Source of the DNA: Bacillota bacterium
Lineage (GTDB): Bacteria > Bacillota > Clostridia > Peptostreptococcales > Acidaminobacteraceae
Direction: 5' to 3'
Length of the DNA stretch: 64,000 nucleotides
NCBI GenBank assembly: GCA_025210655.1
Contig: JAOARG010000044.1
Location: 1-64,000 of the forward strand
Positions 8,119 to 16,530 of this stretch are shown piece after piece. A program made the translations under genes and the position numbers. Numbering within the stretch: position 1 is the stretch's first letter; every line of letters begins with the position of its first letter. The notes under the pieces are model-generated. The model made no database searches. It saw only the letters and a program-made list of their open reading frames with translations, and was not told the DNA's origin.

Positions 8119-8451
8119 ATGCCAAGCGTAGCAAAATGCTACTAGCCCAGCACCATTTTTAGATGGTAGCTCAGCTATATCTTTTCATGATATAAGCCCA
8201 GCGAAGTACTTTGTACTTCTAGAGCATGGATATTTTCCTTGTGGAAAATCAATATTAGTAAACACAAAAAAACAGATCTTGCGATCTGTTTTTCTATTTT
8301 CAATTAACTTTACCTAGCAAAGTATCCATGCTCTAGTTGCTTGCAACTGCTGGGCTTAAAGCATGTAATTAGCTTTAGCTAGGCTACAAATCAATAATTT
8401 GTGCTGGGCTATATCACACAGTGATATGCTAGGCATAAATCAAAGATTTAT
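8119..8451. repeat. Mirrored ladder hairpin array 3 (GCCCAGC/GCTGGGC linkers)
   Basis: Left-half linkers, outside to inside, are ATGCCAAGC (8119), TAGCCCAGC (8143), AGCTCAGC (8168), AAGCCCAGC (8194) and TAGAGCATGGATA (8220). Right-half linkers, inside to outside, are TATCCATGCTCTA (8323), GCTGGGCTT (8349), AGCTAGGCT (8377), GCTGGGCTA (8403) and GCTAGGCAT (8428). They are reverse complements in mirrored order. Between successive linkers each side carries its own hairpin: GTAGCA/TGCTAC, ACCAT/ATGGT, TATATC/GATATA, GAAGTAC/GTACTTC on the left; GTTGC/GCAAC, AAAGC/GCTTT, ACAAAT/ATTTGT, ATATCAC/GTGATAT on the right, then ATAAATC/GATTTAT. A terminator sits in the centre. It fills the space between two convergent genes. 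Confidence 0.85.
8271..8290. terminator. Bidirectional terminator at the array centre
   Basis: The stem AACAGATC/GATCTGTT has loop TTGC, a run of A on the left and TTTTTC on the right, so it can stop transcription from both convergent neighbours. It is the apex of the mirrored array 3. Confidence 0.8.
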
Positions 8452-8454
8452 CGT

Positions 8455-8880
8455 CTAGTAATTCTTACTAACAATATTAACTTCTCTCTCATTAGCCCTT
8501 GTAAGTAGAGCTTCTTTATTTACTACTACCCTTTTATGAATGCCTGTTCCGATTAATCCTACTTCATCGTAGGCTTCCATTTTTATTTCTACTTCTTTTT
8601 TATCAAATTTTGATATTTCAACTGACAGGGATACTGTTTCCCCAAGTACTGTTGGTTTTTGATGACTTACAAATGAATCCTTGCCTATTGTAATATAACC
8701 TTCTGGTAATGAAGGATCAAGTAATTTAACTGAAGCTTCTATCATTAGAGCAAGTAAACTTGGTGTTGCTAGTAAATTTTCAAGTTGACCACTACCATAA
8801 TTAAGGGCAGTATCTTCTTCACGAACAAGCTTCTGAATTGTAATCTTATCTCCAATTTTAAAATCAGGCACAAATAACAT
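8455..8880 (-). CDS. Thioesterase, fluoroacetyl-CoA thioesterase-like
   Basis: A 141-residue hot-dog-fold protein resembling the FlK-like thioesterases. The N-terminal VREEDTALNYGSG and the following LATPSLLALMIEAS helix are typical: the family uses Thr and Glu in these positions with a later His (here near VSHQKP). It would hydrolyse an acyl-CoA of unknown identity in the cytoplasm. ATG start behind GGGAGG. It is convergent with the metallo-hydrolase and its stop abuts hairpin array 3. Confidence 0.75.
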   Translation of the reverse strand: MLFVPDFKIGDKITIQKLVREEDTALNYGSGQLENLLATPSLLALMIEASVKLLDPSLPEGYITIGKDSFVSHQKPTVLGETVSLSVEISKFDKKEVEIKMEAYDEVGLIGTGIHKRVVVNKEALLTRANEREVNIVSKNY

Positions 8881-8977
8881 AAAAATCCCTCCCTGTAGTA
8901 TTTATAATATTATTGCTTCTATTATTTTTCTACCACAAAGAGGGCCAAATTATGCATTTTTTTTGTATTTATACAGT

Positions 8978-9649
8978 TTATTTTCCTTGATAATTCTTAA
9001 GTATTTCCATTACGTCACTATAATTGTAAGCATAGTGATCAGACAGTTCCATTATATCTTCTTTCCAAGGAGCCGACATCTCATCATATATGCCAATTAC
9101 AGTCATGTTAGCTCTTTTAGCAGCCTGCACCCCTGCGAAGGTATCTTCAATGACGATACACTTACTTTCAGGAATATCAAGGTCACTTGCAACTTTTAGA
9201 AAAATATCTGGACTAGGCTTACCAGCACTTACTTCACAACTAGTACGTATACTCTCGAAATACTGAGAAATACCATTACCATCTAATGTCGCATCAATAA
9301 GAGATCTGGTATTACTACTACCTAAACCAATTCTATATTTCTCACTTTTAATGTATTCAAGGAATTTTTCAGCACCTTCCCTTAGTTTTACATCTTCACT
9401 ATATGCTTTCAGTGCCATTTCAATCCATTCAGCCTTAATATCCTCAATATCATCTTCTATGGAAAAACGATCTTTAAAATACTGAGCTACCTCTGTGAAA
9501 CTCATTCCTTCAATTATTTTATTTAAATCCTCAGGAACTTGATAAGAATGTTTTTCTAAATAATCTATATCAATCTTGTCCCACACCCATAGGGAATCAA
9601 CAAGGCTACCATCAAGATCAAAAATTACTGCTTCAAACTTTCTTTCCAT
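8978..9649 (-). CDS. HAD-superfamily hydrolase, beta-phosphoglucomutase-like
   Basis: A 223-residue HAD phosphatase of subfamily IA. Motif I is FDLDGSLVDS, with the nucleophile Asp and the acid/base Asp. Motif II is GLGSSN. The motif III Lys is in AGKPSPDIF and motif IV is VIEDTFAGVQAA. A helical cap lies between residues 15 and 85. Substrate is probably a small sugar phosphate or similar, but sequence alone does not settle it. ATG at 9649 is preferred because GGAG lies eight bases before it. It is the last gene of a minus-strand run. Confidence 0.75.
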   Translation of the reverse strand: MERKFEAVIFDLDGSLVDSLWVWDKIDIDYLEKHSYQVPEDLNKIIEGMSFTEVAQYFKDRFSIEDDIEDIKAEWIEMALKAYSEDVKLREGAEKFLEYIKSEKYRIGLGSSNTRSLIDATLDGNGISQYFESIRTSCEVSAGKPSPDIFLKVASDLDIPESKCIVIEDTFAGVQAAKRANMTVIGIYDEMSAPWKEDIMELSDHYAYNYSDVMEILKNYQGK

Positions 9650-9670
9650 GATATACACTCCATTTCATCT

Positions 9671-10219
9671 CTAGTAAGTTGTATTGATGTAATCATCAAT
9701 TAATGATTTTCTATTATTCTTCGAAAACACATTATTCTTTTTTAGCTTATTTAAGATAAACTTTGACTTAGAGTGAAATATTGCCCTATCAAAGTCTTTA
9801 AATACCACTTCATATAGCTCACCCTTAAGACTTCTTGAATCAGTTTTTACATAATATGCTTCAACATTTTTATATCTAACTAATTCTAACAATGCACTTG
9901 TTTGCTTGTCCTTGCCCTTATAATATACTAAAGCTTCATCTCTTAAATCCTTTGCTCTAAAGGGATCTTTATATTTAAGCTCCTTAGCAAGTTTATTACA
10001 ATCCTTAGCCATAATATTGTAATACTGATAATTGTACATAGCCTTTTCATAGCTATCAATATTATTCTTAAAAGGTCCCATATTCAGCCCTTTAATAAAT
10101 GAATGGGTTTTATCAATATATTCACTTTTATCAATACTACCATTCTCCAGCTTATCAATTAAATCATTTCTGTTTTCAAAAAATTTTTCTAAAAACAATC
10201 TCTCAAAATTGTCTTTCAT
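9671..10219 (-). CDS. Conserved hypothetical protein (DUF6648-like)
   Basis: A 182-residue soluble, Lys- and Tyr-rich helical protein. It has no signal peptide, membrane segment or catalytic motif that I can see. Its start (LFLEKFFENRNDLIDKLENG) and the YYVKTDSRSLKGELYEVVF block recall a conserved clostridial family listed as DUF6648, though I am not certain of that match. It sits 12 bases from the HAD gene and likely shares its transcript. Function unknown. Confidence 0.5.
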   Translation of the reverse strand: MKDNFERLFLEKFFENRNDLIDKLENGSIDKSEYIDKTHSFIKGLNMGPFKNNIDSYEKAMYNYQYYNIMAKDCNKLAKELKYKDPFRAKDLRDEALVYYKGKDKQTSALLELVRYKNVEAYYVKTDSRSLKGELYEVVFKDFDRAIFHSKSKFILNKLKKNNVFSKNNRKSLIDDYINTTY

Positions 10220-10249
10220 TTAGTCCACCTTTTCTAATTTACGTAACAC

Positions 10250-10576
10250 TTAAAAATGTTTACCGTTGTAATAATAATTTCTTTCTTTAAATGTAAGAAA
10301 TGCTAACTCAGCTTCCTCAATTTTAGCTTTTTCTAGGTACTTAAAAATACATTCTGATACTTTATCCTGTACTTCAAGACCCCTATCAAACCACGCTACT
10401 TCAATAAATGGATATACTGCTATCTCTTCCCCATCAAATATCGAAATCACATCTTGGCATTCTATAACTAGATGATCCCTCGGACAATCAATAATTGAAC
10501 TTAAATCATCTACCATACTTTTGCTAAATCCTTTTACAGTATCCTTATCAATACCTTTGATTTTAATCTGTGGCAT
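10250..10576 (-). CDS. DUF1904 tautomerase-like protein
   Basis: A 108-residue protein with the layout of DUF1904, a relative of the tautomerase/MIF fold. It begins MPQIKIKGID, leaving Pro-2 as a candidate N-terminal catalytic proline after Met removal. The EVAWFDRGLEVQDKV block is typical. Biochemical role is not known for the family. It lies between the metallophosphoesterase and the DUF6648-like gene with short gaps, consistent with one operon. Confidence 0.65.
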   Translation of the reverse strand: MPQIKIKGIDKDTVKGFSKSMVDDLSSIIDCPRDHLVIECQDVISIFDGEEIAVYPFIEVAWFDRGLEVQDKVSECIFKYLEKAKIEEAELAFLTFKERNYYYNGKHF

Positions 10577-10589
10577 TTCTACTTCCCCT

Positions 10590-11276
10590 TTATAAAATTT
10601 TTATAGGATCAAAATCTAAATAATCACTTGAAGTAAGTATATACTCTACTCCATTTTTCATTCCTACATATCCATCTTTAAAAGACTCCTCAGTATGTAG
10701 ATGTCCATATATAACTTTCTCAACCCCATACTCTTCAAAAATATCCGAGAAGCCTGAAGTTTCACCATCAAATATAGGCGGAAAATGAATCATTGCTATT
10801 ATTTTTTTGCATCCATTTTTCACTGCACTGTCAAGGGACATTCTTAGCCTTAATAGTTCCCTTTTATATATTTTTTCATCCTCTTCAGAGAACTTAACCT
10901 CATTGGGAAATATCCATCCCCTACTTCCGCAAATACAGTATTCACCAAAAGTAGTATAGTTATTCTGAATAAAATCCATATCTGGATACTTATCTTTCAT
11001 TTTCTTAAGGGATGACCACCAATAGTCATGATTACCCCTAACAAATATTTTTTTACCTGGAAGTTTATTTATCCAGTCTAAATCTTCAGATGCATTTTCA
11101 AGATTAAGTGCCCAGGATATATCCCCAGGAATAAGAACACAATCTTCATCCTTAATCTTTTCCATCCAGTTTTTCTTTATTTTATTTTCATAATCTTGCC
11201 AGTTCTCACCAAATACGTCCATAGGCTTATCTGAGCTAAAACTAAGATGCAAGTCCCCTATTGCATATATTGCCAT
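10590..11276 (-). CDS. Metallophosphoesterase
   Basis: A 228-residue calcineurin-like phosphoesterase. All metal-ligand motifs are visible: GDLHL near residue 7, GDISW near 51, GNHDYWW near 80, a His in MIHFPP and the terminal GHLH near 190. These bind two metal ions. The substrate is not evident; the family covers phosphodiesters, nucleotides and phosphoproteins. The gene lies four bases after the TtcA-like gene, so they are probably co-transcribed. Confidence 0.8.
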   Translation of the reverse strand: MAIYAIGDLHLSFSSDKPMDVFGENWQDYENKIKKNWMEKIKDEDCVLIPGDISWALNLENASEDLDWINKLPGKKIFVRGNHDYWWSSLKKMKDKYPDMDFIQNNYTTFGEYCICGSRGWIFPNEVKFSEEDEKIYKRELLRLRMSLDSAVKNGCKKIIAMIHFPPIFDGETSGFSDIFEEYGVEKVIYGHLHTEESFKDGYVGMKNGVEYILTSSDYLDFDPIKIL

Positions 11277-11280
11277 TCAA

Positions 11281-11988
11281 TCACCTATTCCATAATCTAT
11301 CAATATTTTTGAAAGAAGATACTACCTTCTCCCTTAAATCAGGATACTTCTCTGAAAGTTCCTTAACAAGTACTTTCATCTCTTCCCTAGTAGTTTTTTT
11401 ATTTACAGGACATTTGGACTCCATTATAGGCAGTTTTAAATAATCTACTGACTTAATAATATCCTCTTCCCTTACATAAATCATCGGTCTAATCATTCTT
11501 ATTCCATCAGATTCAGCTCCAGGAAGAAAAGTGCCAAGTTTACCAGTATAGATCATGTTCATAAAAAATGTTTCAACAGCATCATCCATATGATGTCCTA
11601 GGGCTATAACATTGTATCCTTCTTCTTCAGAAATCCTTCTAAGTACACCTTTTCTAAGTCTTCCACACATATAACAAGGGTTCTTGCCATCAAAATCCAG
11701 ATAATTTTTTATATCAGTCATCTCAACTCTAAAATCAACACCCATTGATTCAACTGTTTTTTTCACTTGCTCAATGGGATTTTTATTTCCTTCATCTACA
11801 TATACACCTAGTAAGTCAAAGTTGATACTCAAGTGTTTTTGTAAAAGACTCAAAGAATGGACAAGTAACATACTATCCTTACCACCGGATATTCCTACAA
11901 TAATCCTGTCACCTTCCTTGATAAGGGAAAATTCCTCCACAGCTTGTCTAATCTTATTATAGTATAATTGATTTTCCCATCTTTTCAT
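11281..11988 (-). CDS. TtcA-like PP-loop tRNA thiolation enzyme
   Basis: A 235-residue N-type ATP pyrophosphatase. The PP-loop SGGKDS lies near residue 35 and CYMC near 108 matches the CxxC that holds an iron-sulfur cluster in TtcA-family tRNA 2-thiolation enzymes. GHHMDD and RPMIYV follow as in the family. A later single Cys in ESKCPV fits the third ligand. It probably thiolates a tRNA base, but clostridial relatives are diverse. ATG at 11988 follows GGAG; an in-frame TTG at 12000 would overlap that site. Confidence 0.75.
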   Translation of the reverse strand: MKRWENQLYYNKIRQAVEEFSLIKEGDRIIVGISGGKDSMLLVHSLSLLQKHLSINFDLLGVYVDEGNKNPIEQVKKTVESMGVDFRVEMTDIKNYLDFDGKNPCYMCGRLRKGVLRRISEEEGYNVIALGHHMDDAVETFFMNMIYTGKLGTFLPGAESDGIRMIRPMIYVREEDIIKSVDYLKLPIMESKCPVNKKTTREEMKVLVKELSEKYPDLREKVVSSFKNIDRLWNR

Positions 11989-12027
11989 TACTTTCTCCAA
12001 TCTATATAGTCGCCTAAAATGCTCCTA

Positions 12028-12840
12028 TTATTCGAAAATTTTATATCTTGGCAAATGCCCTTTTATCTCTTCAAGTAATTCCTGTAAATCCCAATCAGAA
12101 CCTCTAAAAAAGATTTCTTCAAACTTTGCTTGATATTCTAAAGCTTCAACTTCTTTTCCATTACTTGAAAGTACATTTATATTTTTAACAATATCAGAAA
12201 CTACATTTGATTTCTCTTCAAATAGCATCTGAGCATTGATAATCTCTTTTCTAATTTCACACATTTCGTCATCTAACTTAGCTGCTGCTTCTGATGACTT
12301 TCTAAGCCTTTCCTTAACATCCTCAGGAATAGTATCCTTATATTTATAATTTAAAGAATGCTCTATTGTAGCCCAGAAATTCATTGCTAATGTCCTTATC
12401 TGAAGTTCTGCAAGTATTTCCCTTTCTCCAAAGGCAGTCTGTACTGGATACTTTATAATTATATGATAGCTCTTATATCCACTTCCCTTAGGATTTGATA
12501 TATAATCCTTCTCATATACTATCTTAAGATCTTTATTATCCCTTGAACGAATAAGTTCAACTACTTTATATATATCATCACTAAACTGGCACATAATCCT
12601 TATACCAGCTATATCTTCCATAAGAGTTTCTATCTGATCCTCAGGTATTCCTCTTCTTTTGGATTTTTCCAGTATGCTTGATATTTTCTTAACTCTACCA
12701 GTAACAAATTCAATAGGAGAATACTCATTTAACTCTCTAAACTCATTTCTAATAGATTTAAATTTTACTTTTAATTCTTCTACAGCTTGCTCATAAGGAA
12801 TTAAAACTCTCTGCCATTCCCTAACCTTCTTCACAATCAA
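12028..12840 (-). CDS. Small alarmone synthetase (GTP pyrophosphokinase)
   Basis: A 270-residue single-domain RelA/SpoT-type synthetase that transfers pyrophosphate from ATP to GDP or GTP to make (p)ppGpp. The synthetase domain spans about residues 45-200, with DIAGIRIMCQF, a nucleotide-binding segment at PKGSGYKSYH and LAELQIRTLAMNFWATIEH, which includes the catalytic Glu of the family. There is no HD hydrolase or TGS domain, so it fits the RelP/RelQ group. A helical C-terminus of about 70 residues follows. Its start overlaps the stop of the upstream HAD gene by four bases, which implies translational coupling. Confidence 0.8.
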   Translation of the reverse strand: MIVKKVREWQRVLIPYEQAVEELKVKFKSIRNEFRELNEYSPIEFVTGRVKKISSILEKSKRRGIPEDQIETLMEDIAGIRIMCQFSDDIYKVVELIRSRDNKDLKIVYEKDYISNPKGSGYKSYHIIIKYPVQTAFGEREILAELQIRTLAMNFWATIEHSLNYKYKDTIPEDVKERLRKSSEAAAKLDDEMCEIRKEIINAQMLFEEKSNVVSDIVKNINVLSSNGKEVEALEYQAKFEEIFFRGSDWDLQELLEEIKGHLPRYKIFE

Positions 12841-13523
12841 TTCCTCCCCTGAATTATCATGTTTATTGATTTGAAAAATTCTTTAGTATCATCAAGATGT
12901 TCAAATATTAAATCAGGACTATGCTCCATTAACTTGTCCTTGGAATACCTCCCTGTTGCCACAGCAACTGTATGACATTTTGCCCCTTTTCCCCCAGTGA
13001 TGTCGTGAGGTGTATCACCAATTACAAAGTAACTTTCAAATTCTCTATTATAATACTCTTTTGCAATGTCCTTTGCTCTTTCAATCATCTGAACCCTTGT
13101 AAAATTAGTATCACCATATGAACCAACTTTGAAATATCTATCTATCCCTAAGCTTTTAAGCTTAATATCAGCACCATATTTCATATTTCCAGTTCCAATC
13201 ATATTAGTAATACCAGCTTTTTCTGATATGTCCAGAATACTTTCTATACCCCCAAGAATTTTCTTTCTGCCATTATTCTTAAGTACCTTCTCAAGAGTTT
13301 TTTTATACATTTTATTAAATTTTTTATACTCAAAATTCCTAAGGTTGTTTCTTTCAATTACGTCTCCTATAATGATTGAATCTAGTTTACCACCAAGATT
13401 TACTCCCTGGGTAGCATTTTTCAGACCGTAACACCTATAAAAGGCAATATCTAAAGCAATTCTACCGCTGGCTTGACAATCTATTAAAGTTCCATCTATG
13501 TCCCAAATAAATAGAGTAGACAA
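12837..13523 (-). CDS. HAD-superfamily phosphatase, phosphoglycolate-phosphatase-like
   Basis: A 228-residue HAD hydrolase. Motif I is FIWDIDGTLIDC, motif II is MIGTGN (Thr), and motif IV is VIGDTPHDITGGKGA. A cap domain of about 70 residues lies after motif I. Substrate is unknown; relatives include phosphoglycolate phosphatase and Cof-unrelated subfamily IA enzymes. It overlaps the alarmone synthetase gene by four bases (ATGA-type junction), so the two are likely made together. Confidence 0.7.
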   Translation of the reverse strand: MSTLFIWDIDGTLIDCQASGRIALDIAFYRCYGLKNATQGVNLGGKLDSIIIGDVIERNNLRNFEYKKFNKMYKKTLEKVLKNNGRKKILGGIESILDISEKAGITNMIGTGNMKYGADIKLKSLGIDRYFKVGSYGDTNFTRVQMIERAKDIAKEYYNREFESYFVIGDTPHDITGGKGAKCHTVAVATGRYSKDKLMEHSPDLIFEHLDDTKEFFKSINMIIQGRN

Positions 13524-13581
13524 ATAACCACCCCTTAGTTTATTTTACACCATCTATTATTATACCCTATTTTCGTGAAAT

Positions 13582-14541
13582 TTATAACTTTTTTAGTGCA
13601 GGTCCATTAACATAATTATATAAATCCCCCTGCTTATATCCACCCTGCTCCATCAATTCATCTACCATATCTTTTATCTTCCACCAAGAAGTAGACCAGT
13701 TGCAAAAAAGTGTTCTATCAGCTGGTGCTCTACCAACAAATCTTTGGAATGCAATATCCTCCTTAGTATGTCTTATAAACATAACAACTCTATTTACATA
13801 CTCCTCTAAAGAACATATTTCAAACTCATTATTTTCATACATATCACCCATTACAGTATCCCTAAGAATAAAAAGTGAATGTAGTTTCACCTGATCCATA
13901 CCTAGTATTGAAACTATTTTAGCAGCTTCAATTAAATCTTCATCATTATCCCATGGAAGGTTTGCAATAAAATGTGTACACATTGCAAAACCATACTTTT
14001 TAATCCTTAATACAGCATCGATATATTCCGCAAGACCATGTCCCCTATTGATTTTTTTCAAGGTGTGATAATTCACAGTCTGTAGACCAAGTTCTATAGT
14101 AATATTGACACCTTTTTCTTCTTCTATTTTCTTTAGAATATCCAAATAATCATCATTTATACAGTCTGGTCTAGAAGAGATACAAATTTCAACTATATCC
14201 TCTATACAAGCCTCTCTCATATACTTTTCAAAAAAATCTATCGGCATATAGGTGTTAGTGAAATTTTGAAAGTATGCAATAAATTTTTTAGCCTTATATT
14301 TTGGTGCTATCTTCTTGATATTTTCTCTTAGCTGATTAGCCACAGTCATATCATTTGGTAGAGCTTCAAATCCTGCTCCAACTTCACCACAAAATATACA
14401 GCCCCCTGTACCACAATTTCCATCCCTATTTGGACAAGAAACCGGAATATTTACAGGAATCTTATATACCTTTTCTCCATATTTATCTTTTAAGTATTTT
14501 GAATATGGTAAATACTTTTGATCCAACTTAATTTCCTCCAC
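13582..14541 (-). CDS. Radical SAM protein, TIGR01212/YhcC family
   Basis: A 319-residue radical SAM enzyme. The cluster-binding cysteines are in CPNRDGNCGTGGCIFC near residues 33-48, with the extended spacing typical of the TIGR01212 (YhcC) group rather than plain CxxxCxxC. The partial TIM barrel includes FIAYFQNFTNTY, ELGLQTVNYHTLKKINRGH and KLHSLFILRDT. Length fits the family. Its reaction is not established; a role in RNA or cofactor modification is possible. The upstream gene is on the same strand, beyond a terminator at 14584. Confidence 0.8.
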   Translation of the reverse strand: MEEIKLDQKYLPYSKYLKDKYGEKVYKIPVNIPVSCPNRDGNCGTGGCIFCGEVGAGFEALPNDMTVANQLRENIKKIAPKYKAKKFIAYFQNFTNTYMPIDFFEKYMREACIEDIVEICISSRPDCINDDYLDILKKIEEEKGVNITIELGLQTVNYHTLKKINRGHGLAEYIDAVLRIKKYGFAMCTHFIANLPWDNDEDLIEAAKIVSILGMDQVKLHSLFILRDTVMGDMYENNEFEICSLEEYVNRVVMFIRHTKEDIAFQRFVGRAPADRTLFCNWSTSWWKIKDMVDELMEQGGYKQGDLYNYVNGPALKKL

Positions 14542-14583
14542 TTTCTAAATATATATAATTTATTATATACGATTACATTAAAG

Positions 14584-14610
14584 AAGCCACTGAAATTTTT
14601 TCAGTGGCTT
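14584..14610. terminator. Rho-independent terminator
   Basis: The stem AAGCCACTGA/TCAGTGGCTT surrounds an AT loop between the Usp-like gene and the radical SAM gene. The same GCCACTGAAAAA sequence recurs as a stem of the large inverted repeat at 15463. Confidence 0.65.
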
Positions 14611-14615
14611 ACTTA

Positions 14616-15026
14616 CTAAGCTTCTTTTAATAACTCATCGTATGTAGGTACAATATCAAATCTGATATTTTTTTCAGTCTTGCTTTGTAGCCTATTTATC
14701 ATATTCTGCTGTGAGTCTTTTTCATTTGACTCACCCATTACTATAATGTCTATTTTATTCTTATCCGCAAATTTCTTTAAAGTTTCTTCTATATCAGCAG
14801 CCTTTATAACAGATAGACTAGCATTATGTGTTTTTGATACTTCAAAAAGGTATTCAAGAGCGTCAGCTTCCTTTAGTTGTCCAAAATACTTCCAATTTTC
14901 TTTCACAACATGAACTACATGTAATTCATCCTTCTTACTTTTTACTAAATCCGAACCTCTCTCAATAAGCCTTTCACAGGATTTTTGCTGAGTGACACAG
15001 ATCATAACTCTTTTTTTTGAACTCAT
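14616..15026 (-). CDS. Universal stress protein family, Usp-like
   Basis: A 136-residue alpha/beta protein with a Usp/HUP fold pattern. A beta strand VMICVTQQ lies at the start, where the ATP-binding or cofactor Asp would be. VHVV ends the second strand, and DIIVMGES occupies the position of the family's phosphate-binding GxxG region, here degenerate. It resembles the Usp domain that follows KdpD-like sequences (CVTQQKSCERLI). It may bind a nucleotide or have lost that ability. Single gene between terminators. Confidence 0.6.
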   Translation of the reverse strand: MSSKKRVMICVTQQKSCERLIERGSDLVKSKKDELHVVHVVKENWKYFGQLKEADALEYLFEVSKTHNASLSVIKAADIEETLKKFADKNKIDIIVMGESNEKDSQQNMINRLQSKTEKNIRFDIVPTYDELLKEA

Positions 15027-15214
15027 TTCCTACCCCTTTCGATAGTCATAGGTGATATTACCTTACTACTCAATTATACTACATTTTCATCTATAAGTTT
15101 AAAAGAAATTAATTAAAATTTGTTAACCATTTTGTAAATTTTCTTTAAACTAATCTATACTTATAGTATATTTATATAGATAAGTCATATCAAAGATAAA
15201 AATTGGAGGACATT

Positions 15215-15454
15215 ATGAACAGATATATAAAGAATATTGGTATCACAGGAACATTCTATACTAAAGAATTTGAAAAGATTAAAAATCATAAAACCAAAGT
15301 AAGAGAAATAAATGAATCAACAGTAATAAAGGCATTTAAAGGTGGAGATACTGAAGTATTAGTATACTTTGAAGAAACAGAAAAAGAGATACTTATTGAT
15401 GATTTCAGTGATCCTGAAGATATTAGAAAGTATTTAGGCAAGAAATTTTTATAA
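15215..15454 (+). CDS. Small hypothetical protein
   Basis: A 79-residue soluble protein rich in Lys and Glu, with beta-strand-like stretches (EVLVYFEETEKEILIDDF). No family recognised. The start at 15215 is supported by GGAGG seven bases upstream; an in-frame TTG at 15203 overlaps that site. It has its own upstream AT-rich promoter region and is followed at once by the large inverted repeat at 15463. Confidence 0.6.
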   Translation: MNRYIKNIGITGTFYTKEFEKIKNHKTKVREINESTVIKAFKGGDTEVLVYFEETEKEILIDDFSDPEDIRKYLGKKFL

Positions 15455-15462
15455 TCATTTTA

Positions 15463-15614
15463 ATGAAGTCGATAAAAGCAGGCCACTGAAAAAGTCCAAT
15501 TTGAAATTCTTATCTACAATATTTATCTTTCTTTCAATTATGGAAGCCAACATATTAAAGATAAGAATCAACTGTAGGTACTTTTTCAGTGGCTTTGATT
15601 AAAGTCGGCTTCAT
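15463..15614. repeat. Long interrupted inverted repeat (about 150 bp)
   Basis: Three nested stems are visible: ATGAAGTCGAT with GTCGGCTTCAT (ends, G-U tolerant), GCCACTGAAAAAGT (15482-15495) with its perfect complement at 15580-15593, and ATTCTTATCT (15506-15515) with AGATAAGAAT (15559-15568). The interior is AT-rich and non-coding. It could be a strong hairpin in the transcript joining the two small plus-strand genes, or a small MITE-like element. Confidence 0.75.
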
Positions 15615-15642
15615 TTTTATTAATAAACAAAGGAGGTATCAT

Positions 15643-15807
15643 ATGTCAAAAAGTACATTTTTATTCGCCATACTTGGTGCTATAAGTTATTTCGTAATTA
15701 AATACATATGTGGATTATTAGGGCTTAACCCTAAGTTTGTTGTCCCTGTAATAGTAGTACTTATATTTATCGTCTCATATTTTTTAGAACAAAGAAAATC
15801 TGAATAG
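15643..15807 (+). CDS. Small two-helix membrane protein
   Basis: A 54-residue protein with two hydrophobic helices (about residues 6-25 and 31-47) joined by a short loop, ending with charged residues. The ATG at 15643 has AGGAGG six bases before it; a longer reading frame reaches further upstream only by running into the inverted repeat. Function unknown. A strong terminator follows. Confidence 0.65.
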   Translation: MSKSTFLFAILGAISYFVIKYICGLLGLNPKFVVPVIVVLIFIVSYFLEQRKSE

Positions 15808-15816
15808 GACGTAAAA

Positions 15817-15840
15817 ATACCGTCACAAAAGTGACGGTAT
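15817..15840. terminator. Rho-independent terminator
   Basis: The perfect 10-bp stem ATACCGTCAC/GTGACGGTAT has loop AAAA and CGTTTT after it. It lies between the small membrane protein gene and the convergent P-loop gene. Confidence 0.8.
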
Positions 15841-15852
15841 CGTTTTCCTATA

Positions 15853-16263
15853 TTACATTAAATATTTTGAAACTTCCGACGGGACATTTGATTCTTTTAA
15901 ACTGAGGGTCGTTATTATTTCAACATCATAAGCTTTTCCAATTTCCTCAAGCTTATCTACAAAAGAAGGGATTTCATTTACATCTACTTCAGCGACTTTC
16001 ATAAGTCCATCAATATATATAGTCTTTGTATCGTAATTATTAGCAATCATTCCATAAAGGAAACTAATAAATTCATCAGCTTTTTTAAATGGAAATTCAT
16101 CCATACTCATGAATCTGATATCGTGGTTAATGTCTAGCATATGTCTCTTATCATCATCGATAAAAATGATATTACCTGAACAAGACTTAAGCTTTGCATT
16201 CGCCATTTCAATTATCTTTTTAGTCTTTCCTGTACCTTTACCACTTGCCATTATACTAACCAT
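15853..16263 (-). CDS. Small P-loop ATP-binding protein
   Basis: A 136-residue protein with a Walker A-like motif ASGKGTGKTKKI near residues 6-17 and a Walker B-like strand TIYIDGLMK near residue 85. IIFIDDDKRH marks another strand. It is shorter than known PilT or kinase families and I do not assign a function. GGAGGAG precedes the ATG. Related short clostridial proteins are sometimes named after PilT, which is not justified by what is visible here. Confidence 0.6.
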   Translation of the reverse strand: MVSIMASGKGTGKTKKIIEMANAKLKSCSGNIIFIDDDKRHMLDINHDIRFMSMDEFPFKKADEFISFLYGMIANNYDTKTIYIDGLMKVAEVDVNEIPSFVDKLEEIGKAYDVEIITTLSLKESNVPSEVSKYLM

Positions 16264-16486
16264 ATTAAACTCCTCCTTTTTTTAAAGAACCTCAAATAAT
16301 CCAGTCGTGGATATTATTTTGAGTCATATGAACCAGTACAAATACTTTAATTATCAAAGATAAAAATACATCGATCATTGACACAGAAATAATTTTCCCA
16401 CAGTATACAAATAACCGAATTTTCTAAATTTTCTTTCCTTTAATATACTATTCTATATTGATATCCAAAATCCTTCAAAATAAAAG

Positions 16487-16514
16487 AAAAAACATGAATT
16501 TTTTCATGTTTTTT
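16487..16514 (-). terminator. Rho-independent terminator
   Basis: The stem AAAAAACATGAA/TTCATGTTTTTT lies just after the YheO-like regulator gene. Both arms are A/T runs, so it can act in either direction. Confidence 0.7.
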
Positions 16515-16530
16515 TGATTTTTTATACTCC

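Noticed and set aside
8119-8451. CRISPR array or integron attC sites
   Set aside because: Linkers are only 8-13 bases, the units between them are palindromes rather than unique spacers, halves are mirrored, and no cas or integrase gene is near.
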